Source: Pseudomonas batumici (lineage in GTDB: Bacteria; Pseudomonadota; Gammaproteobacteria; Pseudomonadales; Pseudomonadaceae). Taken from it: a DNA stretch of 64,000 bases. Of the stretch, positions 8,402 to 18,307 are shown one piece after another (position 1 is the stretch's first letter; each line of letters starts with the position of its first letter). A program made the translations under genes and the position numbers. Below the pieces are notes generated by a model. It ran no database searches. It was not told the DNA's origin and was given only the letters and a program-made list of their open reading frames with translations. The stretch is taken from the NCBI RefSeq assembly GCF_000820515.1, contig NZ_JXDG01000001.1, positions 60,233 through 124,232 on the forward strand, in the 5' to 3' direction.

Positions 8402-9403
8402 ATGAAGCGACTGTCCGACATCAAGTTTTCCACCCTCGACCTGGTGCCCGTGCGCCAGGACGGCAGTCCGGCGCAATCGCTGCGCAATTCGCTGGATCTG
8501 GCCCGTCATGTGGAGAAGTTCGGCTACCATCGCTTCTGGGTCGCCGAGCACCACAACATGGACGGCATCGCCAGTTCGGCCACTTCAGTCCTGTTGGGTT
8601 ACCTGGCAAGCGGTACCTCGACCATCCGCGTCGGTTCCGGCGGCGTGATGCTGCCCAACCATGCGCCCCTGGTGATCGCCGAACAGTTCGGCACCCTGGA
8701 AAGTCTCTACCCCGGCCGTATCGACCTGGGCCTGGGGCGCGCCCCGGGTTCCGACCAGATGACCGCCCGGGCCTTGCGCCGCGAGCGTTCGGGCAGCGCC
8801 GACGACTTCCCCGAGGACGTCGCCGAGCTGATGGGCTACCTGGGCCCGCGTACCCCCGAACAACGGGTGATCGCCATGCCGGGCACCGGCACCCAGGTGC
8901 CGATCTGGTTGCTCGGTTCGAGCCTGTTCAGTGCACAGCTGGCCGGCGAGCGGGGCTTGCCCTACGCCTTCGCCTCACATTTCGCACCGCGCTACCTGCA
9001 CGAGGCGATTCGCGTCTATCGCAATCACTTCAAGCCTTCGGCGGTGCTCGACAAACCCTATGTGATGCTCGGTGTGCCGCTGGTGGCCGCGGATACCGAT
9101 GAGCGGGCCGACTACCTGGCGACCTCGGTCTACCAGCGCATCCTCGCCCTGATGCGCGGCCAGAGCCTGGTACAACGGCCTCCGGTGCAGAGCATGGATG
9201 GCCTGTGGCTGCCCCACGAGAAAGAAGCGGTGGCGAGCTTCCTCGGCTTGGCGATGGTCGGCAGTCCGGAGAAGATCCGCGCTCGACTGGAGGTGTTGAT
9301 CGAGCAGACCCAGGCCGATGAACTGATCTTCACCTGTGACCTGTATGAGCATGCCGATCGACTGCATTCCTACGAACTACTGGCGCAGGTCATGAAGGGC
9401 TGA
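8402..9403 (+). CDS. Luciferase-like (LLM class) flavin-dependent monooxygenase
   Basis: The 333-residue protein begins [21 protein letters not shown] and shows the bacterial luciferase-like TIM barrel: [70 protein letters not shown], and a C-terminal [12 protein letters not shown]. It resembles 'luciferase family oxidoreductase, group 1' (YhbW-like). These use reduced FMN supplied by a separate reductase; the substrate is unknown. CAGGAG lies about a dozen bases upstream of the ATG at 8402. Confidence 0.9.
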   Translation: MKRLSDIKFSTLDLVPVRQDGSPAQSLRNSLDLARHVEKFGYHRFWVAEHHNMDGIASSATSVLLGYLASGTSTIRVGSGGVMLPNHAPLVIAEQFGTLESLYPGRIDLGLGRAPGSDQMTARALRRERSGSADDFPEDVAELMGYLGPRTPEQRVIAMPGTGTQVPIWLLGSSLFSAQLAGERGLPYAFASHFAPRYLHEAIRVYRNHFKPSAVLDKPYVMLGVPLVAADTDERADYLATSVYQRILALMRGQSLVQRPPVQSMDGLWLPHEKEAVASFLGLAMVGSPEKIRARLEVLIEQTQADELIFTCDLYEHADRLHSYELLAQVMKG

Positions 9404-9413
9404 CGGCAGCGAC

Positions 9414-9439
9414 AAAAAAAGCCGGCGCATAGCGCCGGC
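9414..9439 (-). terminator. Intrinsic terminator of DUF1161 copy 2
   Basis: Stem GCCGGCGC/GCGCCGGC (9421-9428, 9432-9439) with an A-run at 9414-9420, which is a U-tract in minus-strand RNA. Confidence 0.85.
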
Positions 9440-9460
9440 CTCGTCGATGTCCACCCACGC

Positions 9461-9691
9461 TTATTTGCGTTTGTAGACGATTTCCTTCTTGCCCGAAGCG
9501 CAGCTGCCAACGGTCTTGCCATCGGCACCGGTGTTGCCGGCCTTATCGACGATCTGCAGCGAATAACCGTGAACACCCTTGGCTTCAAGCTTGTCCTTGA
9601 TGTCCTTCTCCACCACATCGCATGGCTTGCCCGCCGCCAAGGCGGTTCCCGCCAGACTCAACAAACCTACAGCCAGCAAAAGCTTCTTCAT
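9461..9691 (-). CDS. DUF1161 small exported protein (copy 2)
   Basis: The 76-residue protein has a signal peptide (MKKLLLAVGLLSLAGTALA) and the core KPCDVVEKDIKDKLEAKGVHGYSLQIVDKAG...TVGSCASGKKEIVYKRK. It is a diverged paralogue of the copy at 7388-7621, about 1.8 kb away, with both cysteines kept. The periplasmic function is unknown. It has its own downstream terminator and appears to be monocistronic. Confidence 0.85.
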   Translation of the reverse strand: MKKLLLAVGLLSLAGTALAAGKPCDVVEKDIKDKLEAKGVHGYSLQIVDKAGNTGADGKTVGSCASGKKEIVYKRK

Positions 9692-9714
9692 CGATCATAT
9701 TCCCTGGTCAGATC

Positions 9715-9746
9715 AAAAAAAGTGCGTCGGCTTTTGGGCGACGCAC
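9715..9746 (-). terminator. Intrinsic terminator of the dodecin gene
   Basis: Stem GTGCGTCG/CGACGCAC (9722-9729, 9739-9746) preceded by an A-run at 9715-9721, giving a U-tract on the minus strand. Confidence 0.85.
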
Positions 9747-9825
9747 CTGGGGCTATTCAGCGCCCTCTGTATAGCAATCAATATGGCAGTCGGCCAGCCT
9801 ATAAGTTCAAAAGGCCAGCATTTGT

Positions 9826-10041
9826 TCAGCTATTGGCGATCTTGAACCCGACCTTCAGGGTGACCTGGAAGTGCGCGGCCTGGTTGTCCCTGATATGCCC
9901 GCGGGTGTCGATCACCTCGAACCATTCCAGGTGCTTGATGCTTTTGCCGGCTTCGGCCAGGGCGTTGTTGATGGCTTCCTCGATGCTGGTGGGGGAAGAA
10001 CCCACCAGTTCGATTTTCTTGTAGGTGTGATGGTCGCTCAT
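9826..10041 (-). CDS. Dodecin flavin-binding protein
   Basis: The 71-residue protein matches dodecin: [50 protein letters not shown]...[12 protein letters not shown]. Dodecins form 12-subunit shells that bind and buffer flavins in the cytosol; the tryptophan of HLEWFEV stacks on the isoalloxazine ring. The gene stands alone, with a terminator downstream and a REP upstream. Confidence 0.93.
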   Translation of the reverse strand: MSDHHTYKKIELVGSSPTSIEEAINNALAEAGKSIKHLEWFEVIDTRGHIRDNQAAHFQVTLKVGFKIANS

Positions 10042-10147
10042 GCTGCTCTCCTAAGTCCCAAGGGCTGTTCAAAGAGCCTAGCAGTGATTTTTCCCATAGC
10101 CCGGGCAACCTATCTGCCGTGCAAACGGGGGGGATGGAGTACCGACT

Positions 10148-10232
10148 TGTAGGAGCTGGCTTGCCAGCGATGAGGCCCTGAAGGCTTGCATCGTCTAATC
10201 GGCCGCAATCGCCGGCAAGCCGGCTCCTACAG
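10148..10232. repeat. REP pair upstream of dodecin, downstream of trpI
   Basis: TGTAGGAGCTGGCTTGCCAG and CGCCGGCAAGCCGGCTCCTA face each other about 45 bp apart, the standard REP doublet of this genome. Confidence 0.9.
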
Positions 10233-10266
10233 GGTTCGCGGCGCTTTCAAGATCCCATCCGGTCTG

Positions 10267-11163
10267 TCAGGCAACGCCGTGCTCCAACTCGGTCTTGAGC
10301 CAGTCGGCCAACTGCCGGGCGCGTCCGTCCGCGGCGCGGCGCGGCAACCATAACGCCAGCCGCCCCGGGGTTTCGTTGAAACCCCAGGGCGCCACCAGGC
10401 GACCGGCGCGCAGATCGTCCGCCACCAGCGGCTGCGGCGCGATCGCCACCCCCAACCCGGCCACGGCCGCTTCGAGCAGGTAGTACAGATGCTCGAAACC
10501 CTGCCCGTACTTCAGCTGCGTCGCTTCGATGCCGTTCTGCCGCGCCCAGCTGGGCCAGGCCTGCGGTCGCGAGGTGGTGTGCAACAACGCTTCCCCCACC
10601 AGTCCACGGGCCGGCGCCCGCAGCAATGACTCGTAACGGGCAAAATGCGGGCTCATGACCGGCCCGATGCGCTCGCTCGCCAGCTCAATGACCTGCATAT
10701 CCGCCGGCCACGGTGGCTCGGCGAACAGCAGCAGGGCATCGAGCCCCGGCTTGCGCGGATCGAGATCGCCTTCACCCGCCGACAGGTGCAGGCGCAAGTC
10801 GGGCAGGTCGGCGTTCAGTCGCCCCAGCCGGGGAATAAACCAGCGTGCCAGCAGGCTCCCGGAACAGCCCAGCACAAAGGGCGCATCCACCGTGCTCTGG
10901 GCCAGCTCGGCGCAGACACCCCGCAGCCGCTCGAACGCCTCGAAACTGGCATCGCGCAGGCGTATCCCCGCATCTGTGAGTTTCAGGCCGCGCCCTTCCT
11001 TGACGAACAGGCTCAGGCCCAGGTGTTCCTCGAGCACTTTCAATTGCCGGCTGACGGCTCCGTGGGTCACATGCAGCTGCTCGGCCGCCTGACTGACGCT
11101 GTTCAAGCGGGCGGTCGCCTCGAAGGCACGCAGGGCATTGAGCGGGGGAAGGTCGCGGCTCAT
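10267..11163 (-). CDS. trpI: TrpI, LysR-type activator of trpBA
   Basis: The 298-residue LysR-type regulator has the N-terminal helix-turn-helix ([46 protein letters not shown]) and a substrate-binding domain. It is divergent from trpB with 111 bp between the starts, the classical Pseudomonas trpI/trpBA arrangement in which TrpI senses indoleglycerol phosphate and activates trpBA. Identity comes from this context plus the family; no ligand residues can be read directly. Confidence 0.93.
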   Translation of the reverse strand: MSRDLPPLNALRAFEATARLNSVSQAAEQLHVTHGAVSRQLKVLEEHLGLSLFVKEGRGLKLTDAGIRLRDASFEAFERLRGVCAELAQSTVDAPFVLGCSGSLLARWFIPRLGRLNADLPDLRLHLSAGEGDLDPRKPGLDALLLFAEPPWPADMQVIELASERIGPVMSPHFARYESLLRAPARGLVGEALLHTTSRPQAWPSWARQNGIEATQLKYGQGFEHLYYLLEAAVAGLGVAIAPQPLVADDLRAGRLVAPWGFNETPGRLALWLPRRAADGRARQLADWLKTELEHGVA

Positions 11164-12494
<1,331 letters not shown>

Positions 12495-12495
<1 letters not shown>

Positions 12496-13301
12496 TGAGC
12501 CGCCTGCAAACCCGCTTTGCCGAGCTGAAACAACAGAACCGCGCCGCCCTGGTGACCTTCGTCACCGCCGGCGACCCGGGCTATGACACCTCCCTGGCGA
12601 TCCTCAAGGGCCTGCCCAAGGCCGGTGCCGACGTGATCGAGCTGGGCATGCCCTTCACCGATCCGATGGCCGATGGCCCGGCGATCCAGCTGGCGAACAT
12701 CCGTGCCCTGGCCGCCAAGCAGAACCTGGCGAAAACCCTGCAGATGGTTCGCGAATTCCGCGCCGGGAACAACGACACCCCGCTGGTGCTGATGGGTTAC
12801 TTCAACCCGATCCACCACTACGGCGTGCCGCGCTTTATCGCCGACGCCAAGGCCGCCGGTGTCGACGGCCTGATCGTGGTCGACCTGCCGCCGGAACATA
12901 ACGGCGAGCTGTGCGACCCGGCCCAGGCCGCCGGCCTGGACTTTATCCGCCTGACCACCCCGACCACCGGCGACACCCGCCTGCCCACCGTGCTCAACGG
13001 CAGTTCCGGCTTCGTCTACTACGTCTCGGTGGCCGGCGTGACCGGTGCCGGTTCGGCGACCCTGGAACACGTCGAAGAAGCGGTGGCCCGCCTGCGTCGC
13101 CACACCGACCTGCCGATCAGCATCGGTTTCGGTATCCGGACCCCGGAACAGGCCGCGGCAATCGCCCGGCTGGCGGATGGCGTGGTGGTCGGCTCGGCGC
13201 TGATCGATCACATCGCCAACGCCACCAGCGACGAGCAGGCCGTCGATGGCGTGCTGAGCCTGTGCGCGGCCCTCGCCGAAGGGGTGCGTACAGCACGCTG
13301 A
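12495..13301 (+). CDS. trpA: Tryptophan synthase alpha chain
   Basis: The 268-residue TIM-barrel enzyme cleaves indoleglycerol phosphate to indole and glyceraldehyde 3-phosphate. The catalytic glutamate and aspartate are in [16 protein letters not shown], and conserved loops include [21 protein letters not shown] and [10 protein letters not shown]. Its ATG overlaps the trpB stop by one base; the longer upstream reading lies inside trpB and is an artefact. Confidence 0.98.
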
Positions 13302-13771
13302 GTCACCCTGAGCGTTTATTGACAGAACTCCACTGTCAAAGGGGCAATCATTTCATTCTCTTTCCGGGATTGTCGGCAATAGCGGGCAATACCGGCGAGA
13401 GACGACCGCGCAGGAGCGCCGGATCGTTACCTATGAAAATGGATGCCCCTATGACGCTCGCTATCGCCCGCACCTTCCTCGATCAACTACCCACCCCAGA
13501 AACCCCTGGCCCGAAGCGGCTCAGGTCGGTTGCTTCCAACCCACGAAAAACACCGCCGCCGCGACAGAACCTGTCCAGCCTGTTCGCGTTCGAACCCCTG
13601 ACGCCCAGCACCACGAACCTGGCCTCGGACACCGGCCTCCACCCAAGGTAAAGTTCCTGATACAAAGGAATCTATGCCTCGCCCCACTGACTAATATTGC
13701 GAGACCCGGGGGTTTGAAGCCACATCTTCCCCCCTTTCGATGTATTGCCTGTGTGGTGAGGAATGCCCCCG
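13302..13771. other. 470-bp region downstream of trpA with an inverted repeat and a doubtful small ORF
   Basis: It contains a perfect 7-bp inverted repeat TTGACAG-N7-CTGTCAA (13319-13339) without a U-tract, so it may be an operator or a weak hairpin rather than a terminator. A possible small ORF is at 13433-13651. The last part must hold the promoter of the gene at 13772. No conserved gene is recognised here. Confidence 0.6.
13433..13651 (+). CDS. Doubtful small hypothetical protein
   Basis: A 72-codon frame (MKMDAPMTLAIARTFLDQLPTPETPG...) fills part of the gap after trpA. It is rich in Pro, Arg and Thr, has no recognisable motif or signal peptide, and only a weak GGAT nine bases before the ATG. 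It may be chance in GC-rich DNA. I list it because nothing else occupies this stretch. Confidence 0.25.
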   Translation: MKMDAPMTLAIARTFLDQLPTPETPGPKRLRSVASNPRKTPPPRQNLSSLFAFEPLTPSTTNLASDTGLHPR

Positions 13772-14218
13772 ATGAAAACGCCCAAACGCCTGATTGCCGG
13801 CCTTGGCCTGTTGATGCTCAGCACCAGCCCCCTGCTGCATGCCGAGGACCAATGGCGCGGCGAAGATCATGATCGCGGTGGCTATGAGCATCGGGACAGG
13901 GGCGACGACAGGGGACGGGACCGCGAGCATGACGAACGCTATGAACACCGCCCACCCCGGGACTTCGGCCCGGTCCGGCAGATGATTCATGAAGACCACG
14001 AGCATTTCCGCCGCGGCGCGCCACTGCCACCGGGCTTTCGCGTAGAGCGCGGCCGACCGCTGCCACGTGGCTATGAAGGCGAACGCCTGGGTGGCTGGGA
14101 GCTGGAGCGCCTGCCGAGGTATGAAGGTTACGAGTGGCGGCGCATGGGCGACGACGTGGTCCTGATCGCCATCGGCACCGGGGTCGTCTACGAGATTCTC
14201 GAGGGTGTGCTGAACTGA
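13772..14218 (+). CDS. RcnB/CigR-like exported protein
   Basis: The 148-residue protein has a signal peptide (MKTPKRLIAGLGLLMLSTSPLLHA), then a highly charged Asp/Arg/His/Glu-rich stretch (about residues 25-70), a PLPPGFRVERGRPLPRGYEGERLGGWELERLPRYEGYEWRRMGDDVVLIAIGTGVVYEIL C-terminal domain typical of RcnB/CigR-type periplasmic proteins. Relatives are linked to metal homeostasis or virulence control, but no function can be assigned here. GAGGA nine bases upstream supports ATG 13772 over the ATG at 13763. Confidence 0.75.
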   Translation: MKTPKRLIAGLGLLMLSTSPLLHAEDQWRGEDHDRGGYEHRDRGDDRGRDREHDERYEHRPPRDFGPVRQMIHEDHEHFRRGAPLPPGFRVERGRPLPRGYEGERLGGWELERLPRYEGYEWRRMGDDVVLIAIGTGVVYEILEGVLN

Positions 14219-14222
14219 CCGC

Positions 14223-14549
14223 CTAGAAAATCGACAGATCCAATGGCCTGACCGCCCCCATCCAGATCCCGTGATCGCGGTGGTCGGCCAGGTCATCGCC
14301 GGTCAAGGGGTGCATGAACACCACCAATCCCTTGCGGTTCAACGCCAGCCACGGCAAGACCACGCCGATGTACTGCGCATCGAACGCCAACTGGCAACTC
14401 CAATCCGGATGCGGCCCCACCGGGCGCTGGTGCATGCGCCCCATCTTCAGCGGAAAGGTCGCCGCTGCCGTTTCACACAGCTCACGGGCCTGCTCAAGGG
14501 TCGAGGCATCGAAATAGATATGGGCGTGGTAGCCCTTGATACGTTGCAT
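14223..14549 (-). CDS. DOPA 4,5-dioxygenase family protein
   Basis: The 108-residue protein fits the DOPA dioxygenase family: GYHAHIYFDASTLEQARELCETAAATFPLKMGRMHQRPVGPHPDWSCQLAF...GLVVFMHPLTGDDLADHRDHGIWMG. The histidines in YHAHIYF, GPHPDW and VFMHPLTGD are the likely metal ligands. In fungi the family opens the catechol ring of DOPA; in bacteria the substrate is unknown. It ends four bases from the convergent RcnB-like gene. Confidence 0.85.
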   Translation of the reverse strand: MQRIKGYHAHIYFDASTLEQARELCETAAATFPLKMGRMHQRPVGPHPDWSCQLAFDAQYIGVVLPWLALNRKGLVVFMHPLTGDDLADHRDHGIWMGAVRPLDLSIF

Positions 14550-14580
14550 GCCGCTCTCGTTCGTTCAACCTTGGAAAAGG

Positions 14581-15531
14581 CTACACCGCAATCGAGGGTA
14601 AGCCCAGCCCCACCAGCGATTGCGCACTGTCGGCCTGCTCGGCCATCAGCCAGTCGAAGAAGCGCTGGATCAGCGCCCCGCGCCGTTTACGCTGGGGCAA
14701 GACCACGTAGTAACCAAAGGTGGACATCACCGTCTGGCTGATCGGTCGGCATAACAACCCCTGCTCCAGCAGGTTATCCACCAGGTGCCGCCAGCCGATG
14801 GCTACGCCCTGGCCACCAATCGCCGCCTGGATCAGCAAGGTGTAGTTGTCGAAGCGCAATTGCCCCGGCGCCGGTGCCGCGGTGAGCCCCAGTTCGCGAA
14901 AAACACCGGTCCAATCGAACCAGTGACTGCTGTTTTCGCCCTTGAGATGCAGCAGGGGAAACTCCAGCAGGGCCTCGGTGGGCAACGGCAGCTCGCGCCC
15001 CTTGAGCAATTGCGGGCTGCACACCGGAAACACTTCCTCGCTGAACAGCCAATGGCTCTCGCCCTGTTTGAAGCGGCCCTTGCCGAACAACACCGCCACA
15101 TCGATGTCGGTGCGCAGCATGTTGTGGCTGCGCTCACTGGTCACCAGGCTGACATCGACCTGGGGATTGGCCGCATGAAAGCGATGAAGGCGCGGCATCA
15201 ACCAATAGGCGGCAAAGGCAAAGTCGGTGGCGACCTGCAGCACCTCGTGCTGACGCTGGGCGGTCACCGCGCTCAAGCCACTGTCGATGCTCTGCAGACC
15301 GGCCTGGACCTGCTCGAACAGGATCGAGCCGGCTTCGGTCAACTCGATCCCCCGGTAGATACGGTCGAACAGGCGGGTGGTCAGTTGCTCTTCCAGGCGC
15401 TTGATCTGCTGGCTGATGGCCGGTTGGGTGGTGCCCAGCTCCACCGCCGCGGCGGTAAAGCTGTGATGACGCGCCGCCGCTTCGAAGGCCCGGAGCAGAT
15501 CGAGGGACAGGTCACCCAGCGATTCATACAT
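14581..15531 (-). CDS. LysR-type regulator of choline sulfate use
   Basis: The 316-residue LysR-type regulator has an N-terminal helix-turn-helix (LDLLRAFEAAARHHSFTAAAVELGTTQPAISQQIKRLEEQLTTRLF) and an effector domain. It is divergent from betC with 114 bp between the two starts, as in other proteobacteria where the betC-linked LysR controls choline-sulfatase genes. Effector (choline or choline sulfate) is inferred from that context only. Confidence 0.88.
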   Translation of the reverse strand: MYESLGDLSLDLLRAFEAAARHHSFTAAAVELGTTQPAISQQIKRLEEQLTTRLFDRIYRGIELTEAGSILFEQVQAGLQSIDSGLSAVTAQRQHEVLQVATDFAFAAYWLMPRLHRFHAANPQVDVSLVTSERSHNMLRTDIDVAVLFGKGRFKQGESHWLFSEEVFPVCSPQLLKGRELPLPTEALLEFPLLHLKGENSSHWFDWTGVFRELGLTAAPAPGQLRFDNYTLLIQAAIGGQGVAIGWRHLVDNLLEQGLLCRPISQTVMSTFGYYVVLPQRKRRGALIQRFFDWLMAEQADSAQSLVGLGLPSIAV

Positions 15532-15645
15532 AAGCTGTACTTATCCTAGTCATTGTTTGGCAGGGGCTTTACCACAAATTCCATGGGACACATGCTGGAT
15601 ATCAGCACTATCGCATAACAATTTACTATGGAATGCCGCGATACC

Positions 15646-17160
15646 ATGAAGCGCAAGAACATTCTCTTCATCATGGCCGATCAGATGGCCGCGCCCCTGT
15701 TGCCGCTCTACGGGGCATCGCCCATCAAGCTTCCGAACCTGAGCCGCCTGGCCGCCCAGGGCGTGGTCTTCGATGCCGCCTACTGCAACAGCCCGCTCTG
15801 CGCGCCGTCGCGCTTCACCCTGGTGAGCGGCCAGCTCCCAAGCAAGATCGGCGCCTACGACAACGCCGCCGATTTCCCCGCCGATGTGCCGACCTACGCC
15901 CATTATCTGCGGCGCCTGGGCTATCGCACCGCGCTGTCGGGCAAGATGCACTTCTGCGGGCCGGACCAGTTGCATGGTTATGAAGAACGCCTGACCAGCG
16001 ATATCTACCCGGCGGACTACGGCTGGGCGGTGAACTGGGACGAGCCCGACGTGCGGCCCAGCTGGTACCACAACATGTCCTCGGTGCTGCAGGCCGGTCC
16101 CTGTGTGCGCACCAACCAGCTGGACTTCGATGAAGAGGTGGTGTTCAAGGCGCAGCAATACCTGTTCGATCACGTGCGTGAAGACGGCGACCGGCCGTTC
16201 TGCCTGACCGTGTCCATGACCCATCCCCACGATCCCTACACCATTCCCAAGGCATTCTGGGACCTGTATCGCGACGAGGACATCCCGCTGCCGGAGACAC
16301 CGGCCCAGGACAGCCTCGACCCGCATTCCCGGCGCTTGCTCAAGGTCTATGACCTGTGGGACAAGCCGCTGCCTGTGGATAAGATCCGCGACGCCCGCCG
16401 TGCCTACTTCGGCGCGTGCAGCTATATCGACAGCAACGTCGGCAAACTCCTGCAAACCCTGGAGGAAACCGGCCTATCGGAGGACACGCTGATCGTGTTC
16501 TCCGGCGACCACGGCGACATGCTCGGCGAGCGCGGCCTCTGGTACAAGATGCATTGGTTCGAAATGTCCGCCCGGGTACCGCTGCTGATCAGCGCCCCGG
16601 GGCAGTTCGCCGCCGGGCGCGTCAGCGCGGCCGTCTCCACCGCCGACCTGCTGCCGACCCTGGTGGAACTGGCCGGCGGCACGCTGCACGCCGAGCTGCC
16701 GCTGGACGGCCGCTCGCTGGTCCCACACCTCAGCGGGGAGGGCGGCCACGACGAAGTGTTCGGCGAATACATGGCCGAAGGGACCATCGGCCCGCTGATG
16801 ATGATTCGTCGCGGGGCCTACAAATTCATCTACAGCGAAGACGACCCCTGCCTGCTCTTCGATGTCCACAACGACCCCCGCGAAGCAGAAGAACTCAGCC
16901 AGTCCGCGCCGCATCAGACACTCTTCAACGACTTCCTGGCCGAAGCCCGGGCGAAATGGAACATCCCGGCGATCCACCAACAGGTGCTCGCCAGTCAGCG
17001 CCGACGGCGTTTCGTCGCCGCCGCACTGACCCAAGGGAAGCTGAAGAGCTGGGATCACCAGCCACTGGTGGACGCCAGTCAGCAATACATGCGCAACCAT
17101 ATCGACCTCGACGATCTGGAACGCAAGGCGCGTTATCCACAACCCTGCCAACATCAATAA
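15646..17160 (+). CDS. betC: Choline-sulfatase
   Basis: The 504-residue sulfatase hydrolyses choline-O-sulfate to choline and sulfate, feeding glycine-betaine synthesis and sulfur supply. The sulfatase signature is CNSPLCAPSRFTLVSGQLPSKIG (about residues 50-70): the Cys of C-A-P-S-R is the formylglycine precursor. Metal-site residues are in MADQMAAP, HPHDPY and SGDHGDMLGERGLW. The C-terminus carries the choline-sulfatase extension. The ATG at 15646 gives MKRKNILFIMADQ, the standard start. A TTATCCACA word is near its end (17133). Confidence 0.95.
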   Translation: MKRKNILFIMADQMAAPLLPLYGASPIKLPNLSRLAAQGVVFDAAYCNSPLCAPSRFTLVSGQLPSKIGAYDNAADFPADVPTYAHYLRRLGYRTALSGKMHFCGPDQLHGYEERLTSDIYPADYGWAVNWDEPDVRPSWYHNMSSVLQAGPCVRTNQLDFDEEVVFKAQQYLFDHVREDGDRPFCLTVSMTHPHDPYTIPKAFWDLYRDEDIPLPETPAQDSLDPHSRRLLKVYDLWDKPLPVDKIRDARRAYFGACSYIDSNVGKLLQTLEETGLSEDTLIVFSGDHGDMLGERGLWYKMHWFEMSARVPLLISAPGQFAAGRVSAAVSTADLLPTLVELAGGTLHAELPLDGRSLVPHLSGEGGHDEVFGEYMAEGTIGPLMMIRRGAYKFIYSEDDPCLLFDVHNDPREAEELSQSAPHQTLFNDFLAEARAKWNIPAIHQQVLASQRRRRFVAAALTQGKLKSWDHQPLVDASQQYMRNHIDLDDLERKARYPQPCQHQ

Positions 17161-17179
17161 CGAACGAGAGGGGAAGGCG

Positions 17180-18100
17180 ATGAAAAAGTTATCCACAGCA
17201 CTGACGGCCGGCCTGCTGGCCGCGAGCTGCCTGAGTGCTTATGCCGAACAGAGCTGCGACACCGTGAAAATGGCCGATCCGGGCTGGAGCGATATCGCCG
17301 CGACCAACGCCATCACCAGCCTGTTGCTGGGTGGCCTGGGCTACACGGCCAAGGTCGATACCCTGGCGGTGCCGATCACCTATGGCGGTCTCAAGGACGG
17401 CCAGGTGGATGTGTTCCTCGGCAACTGGATGCCGGCGCAGCAGGGTTTCTACGACAAGTTCGTGGCCAACGGCGATGTCACGCAGCTGGCGAAGAACCTC
17501 GACGGCACCGAATTCACCCTGGCGGTCCCGGATTATGTCTGGGACGCGGGTGTGCATAACTTTGCCGACCTGAACAAGTACGCGGACAAGTTCGACAAGA
17601 AACTCTACGGCATCGGTTCCGGCGCACCGGCCAATGCCTCGCTGGCGGAGATCATCAAGAAGAACCAGTTCGACCTGGGCCAGTGGAAACTGGTGGAGTC
17701 CAGCGAGCAGGCGATGCTGGCCGAGGTGGCCCGGTCGGTGAAGAAGCAGAAGTTCGTGGTCTTCCTCGGCTGGACCCCGCACCCGATGAACGTGCAGATG
17801 AAGATGCATTATCTCAAGGGCGGCGAGCAGTACTTCGGTGATACCGGCAGCGTCTATACCGTGACCCGCAAGGGTTATGCACAGGCCTGCCCGAACGTCG
17901 GCAAGTTGCTGAGCAACCTGAGCTTCACCCAGGACATGGAAAACAGCATCATGGCCGAGGTGGCAAACAAGAAGCTGAGCAATGCCGATGCGGCCCGGGC
18001 CTGGATCAAGGCCAATCCGGCGGTGCTGGATAAATGGCTGGATGGGGTGAAGACCGTGGATGGCCAGGATGCGTTGCCGGTGGTGAAGGCCAAGCTCTAA
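17180..18100 (+). CDS. choX: Choline ABC transporter substrate-binding protein
   Basis: The 306-residue protein has a signal peptide (MKKLSTALTAGLLAASCLSAYA) and matches the OpuAC/ChoX periplasmic binding family (CDTVKMADPGWSDIAATNAITSLLLGGLGY, VDVFLGNWMPAQQGF, VVFLGWTPHPMNVQMKMHYLKGG). The tryptophans in PGWSD, GNWMP and LGWTP are placed as the aromatic cage residues that bind the quaternary amine. It is 19 bp after betC and so in the same transcript: it delivers choline (or its sulfate ester) to a CbcVW-type permease encoded elsewhere, since no permease or ATPase gene follows. Confidence 0.93.
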   Translation: MKKLSTALTAGLLAASCLSAYAEQSCDTVKMADPGWSDIAATNAITSLLLGGLGYTAKVDTLAVPITYGGLKDGQVDVFLGNWMPAQQGFYDKFVANGDVTQLAKNLDGTEFTLAVPDYVWDAGVHNFADLNKYADKFDKKLYGIGSGAPANASLAEIIKKNQFDLGQWKLVESSEQAMLAEVARSVKKQKFVVFLGWTPHPMNVQMKMHYLKGGEQYFGDTGSVYTVTRKGYAQACPNVGKLLSNLSFTQDMENSIMAEVANKKLSNADAARAWIKANPAVLDKWLDGVKTVDGQDALPVVKAKL

Positions 18101-18151
18101 AGGTCAACACAAAACCTGTGGATACCGTCTAACGGTGATGAACGCGATCAT

Positions 18152-18237
18152 TGTAGGAGCCGGCTTGCCGGCGATGAGGCCCTTGAGCCTTGCAGCGCCC
18201 TTCAGGCCGCCATCGCCGGCAAGCCGGCTCCTACAGG
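18152..18237. repeat. REP pair between choX and the SulP gene
   Basis: TGTAGGAGCCGGCTTGCCGG and CGCCGGCAAGCCGGCTCCTA in inverted orientation. Confidence 0.9.
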
Positions 18238-18307
18238 TCAGTGTTTCACCGCGTAAACTCCAGAGACACTCCTCACGCTGAAGCCGACTCATCCAACCGA
18301 GGGCCCC

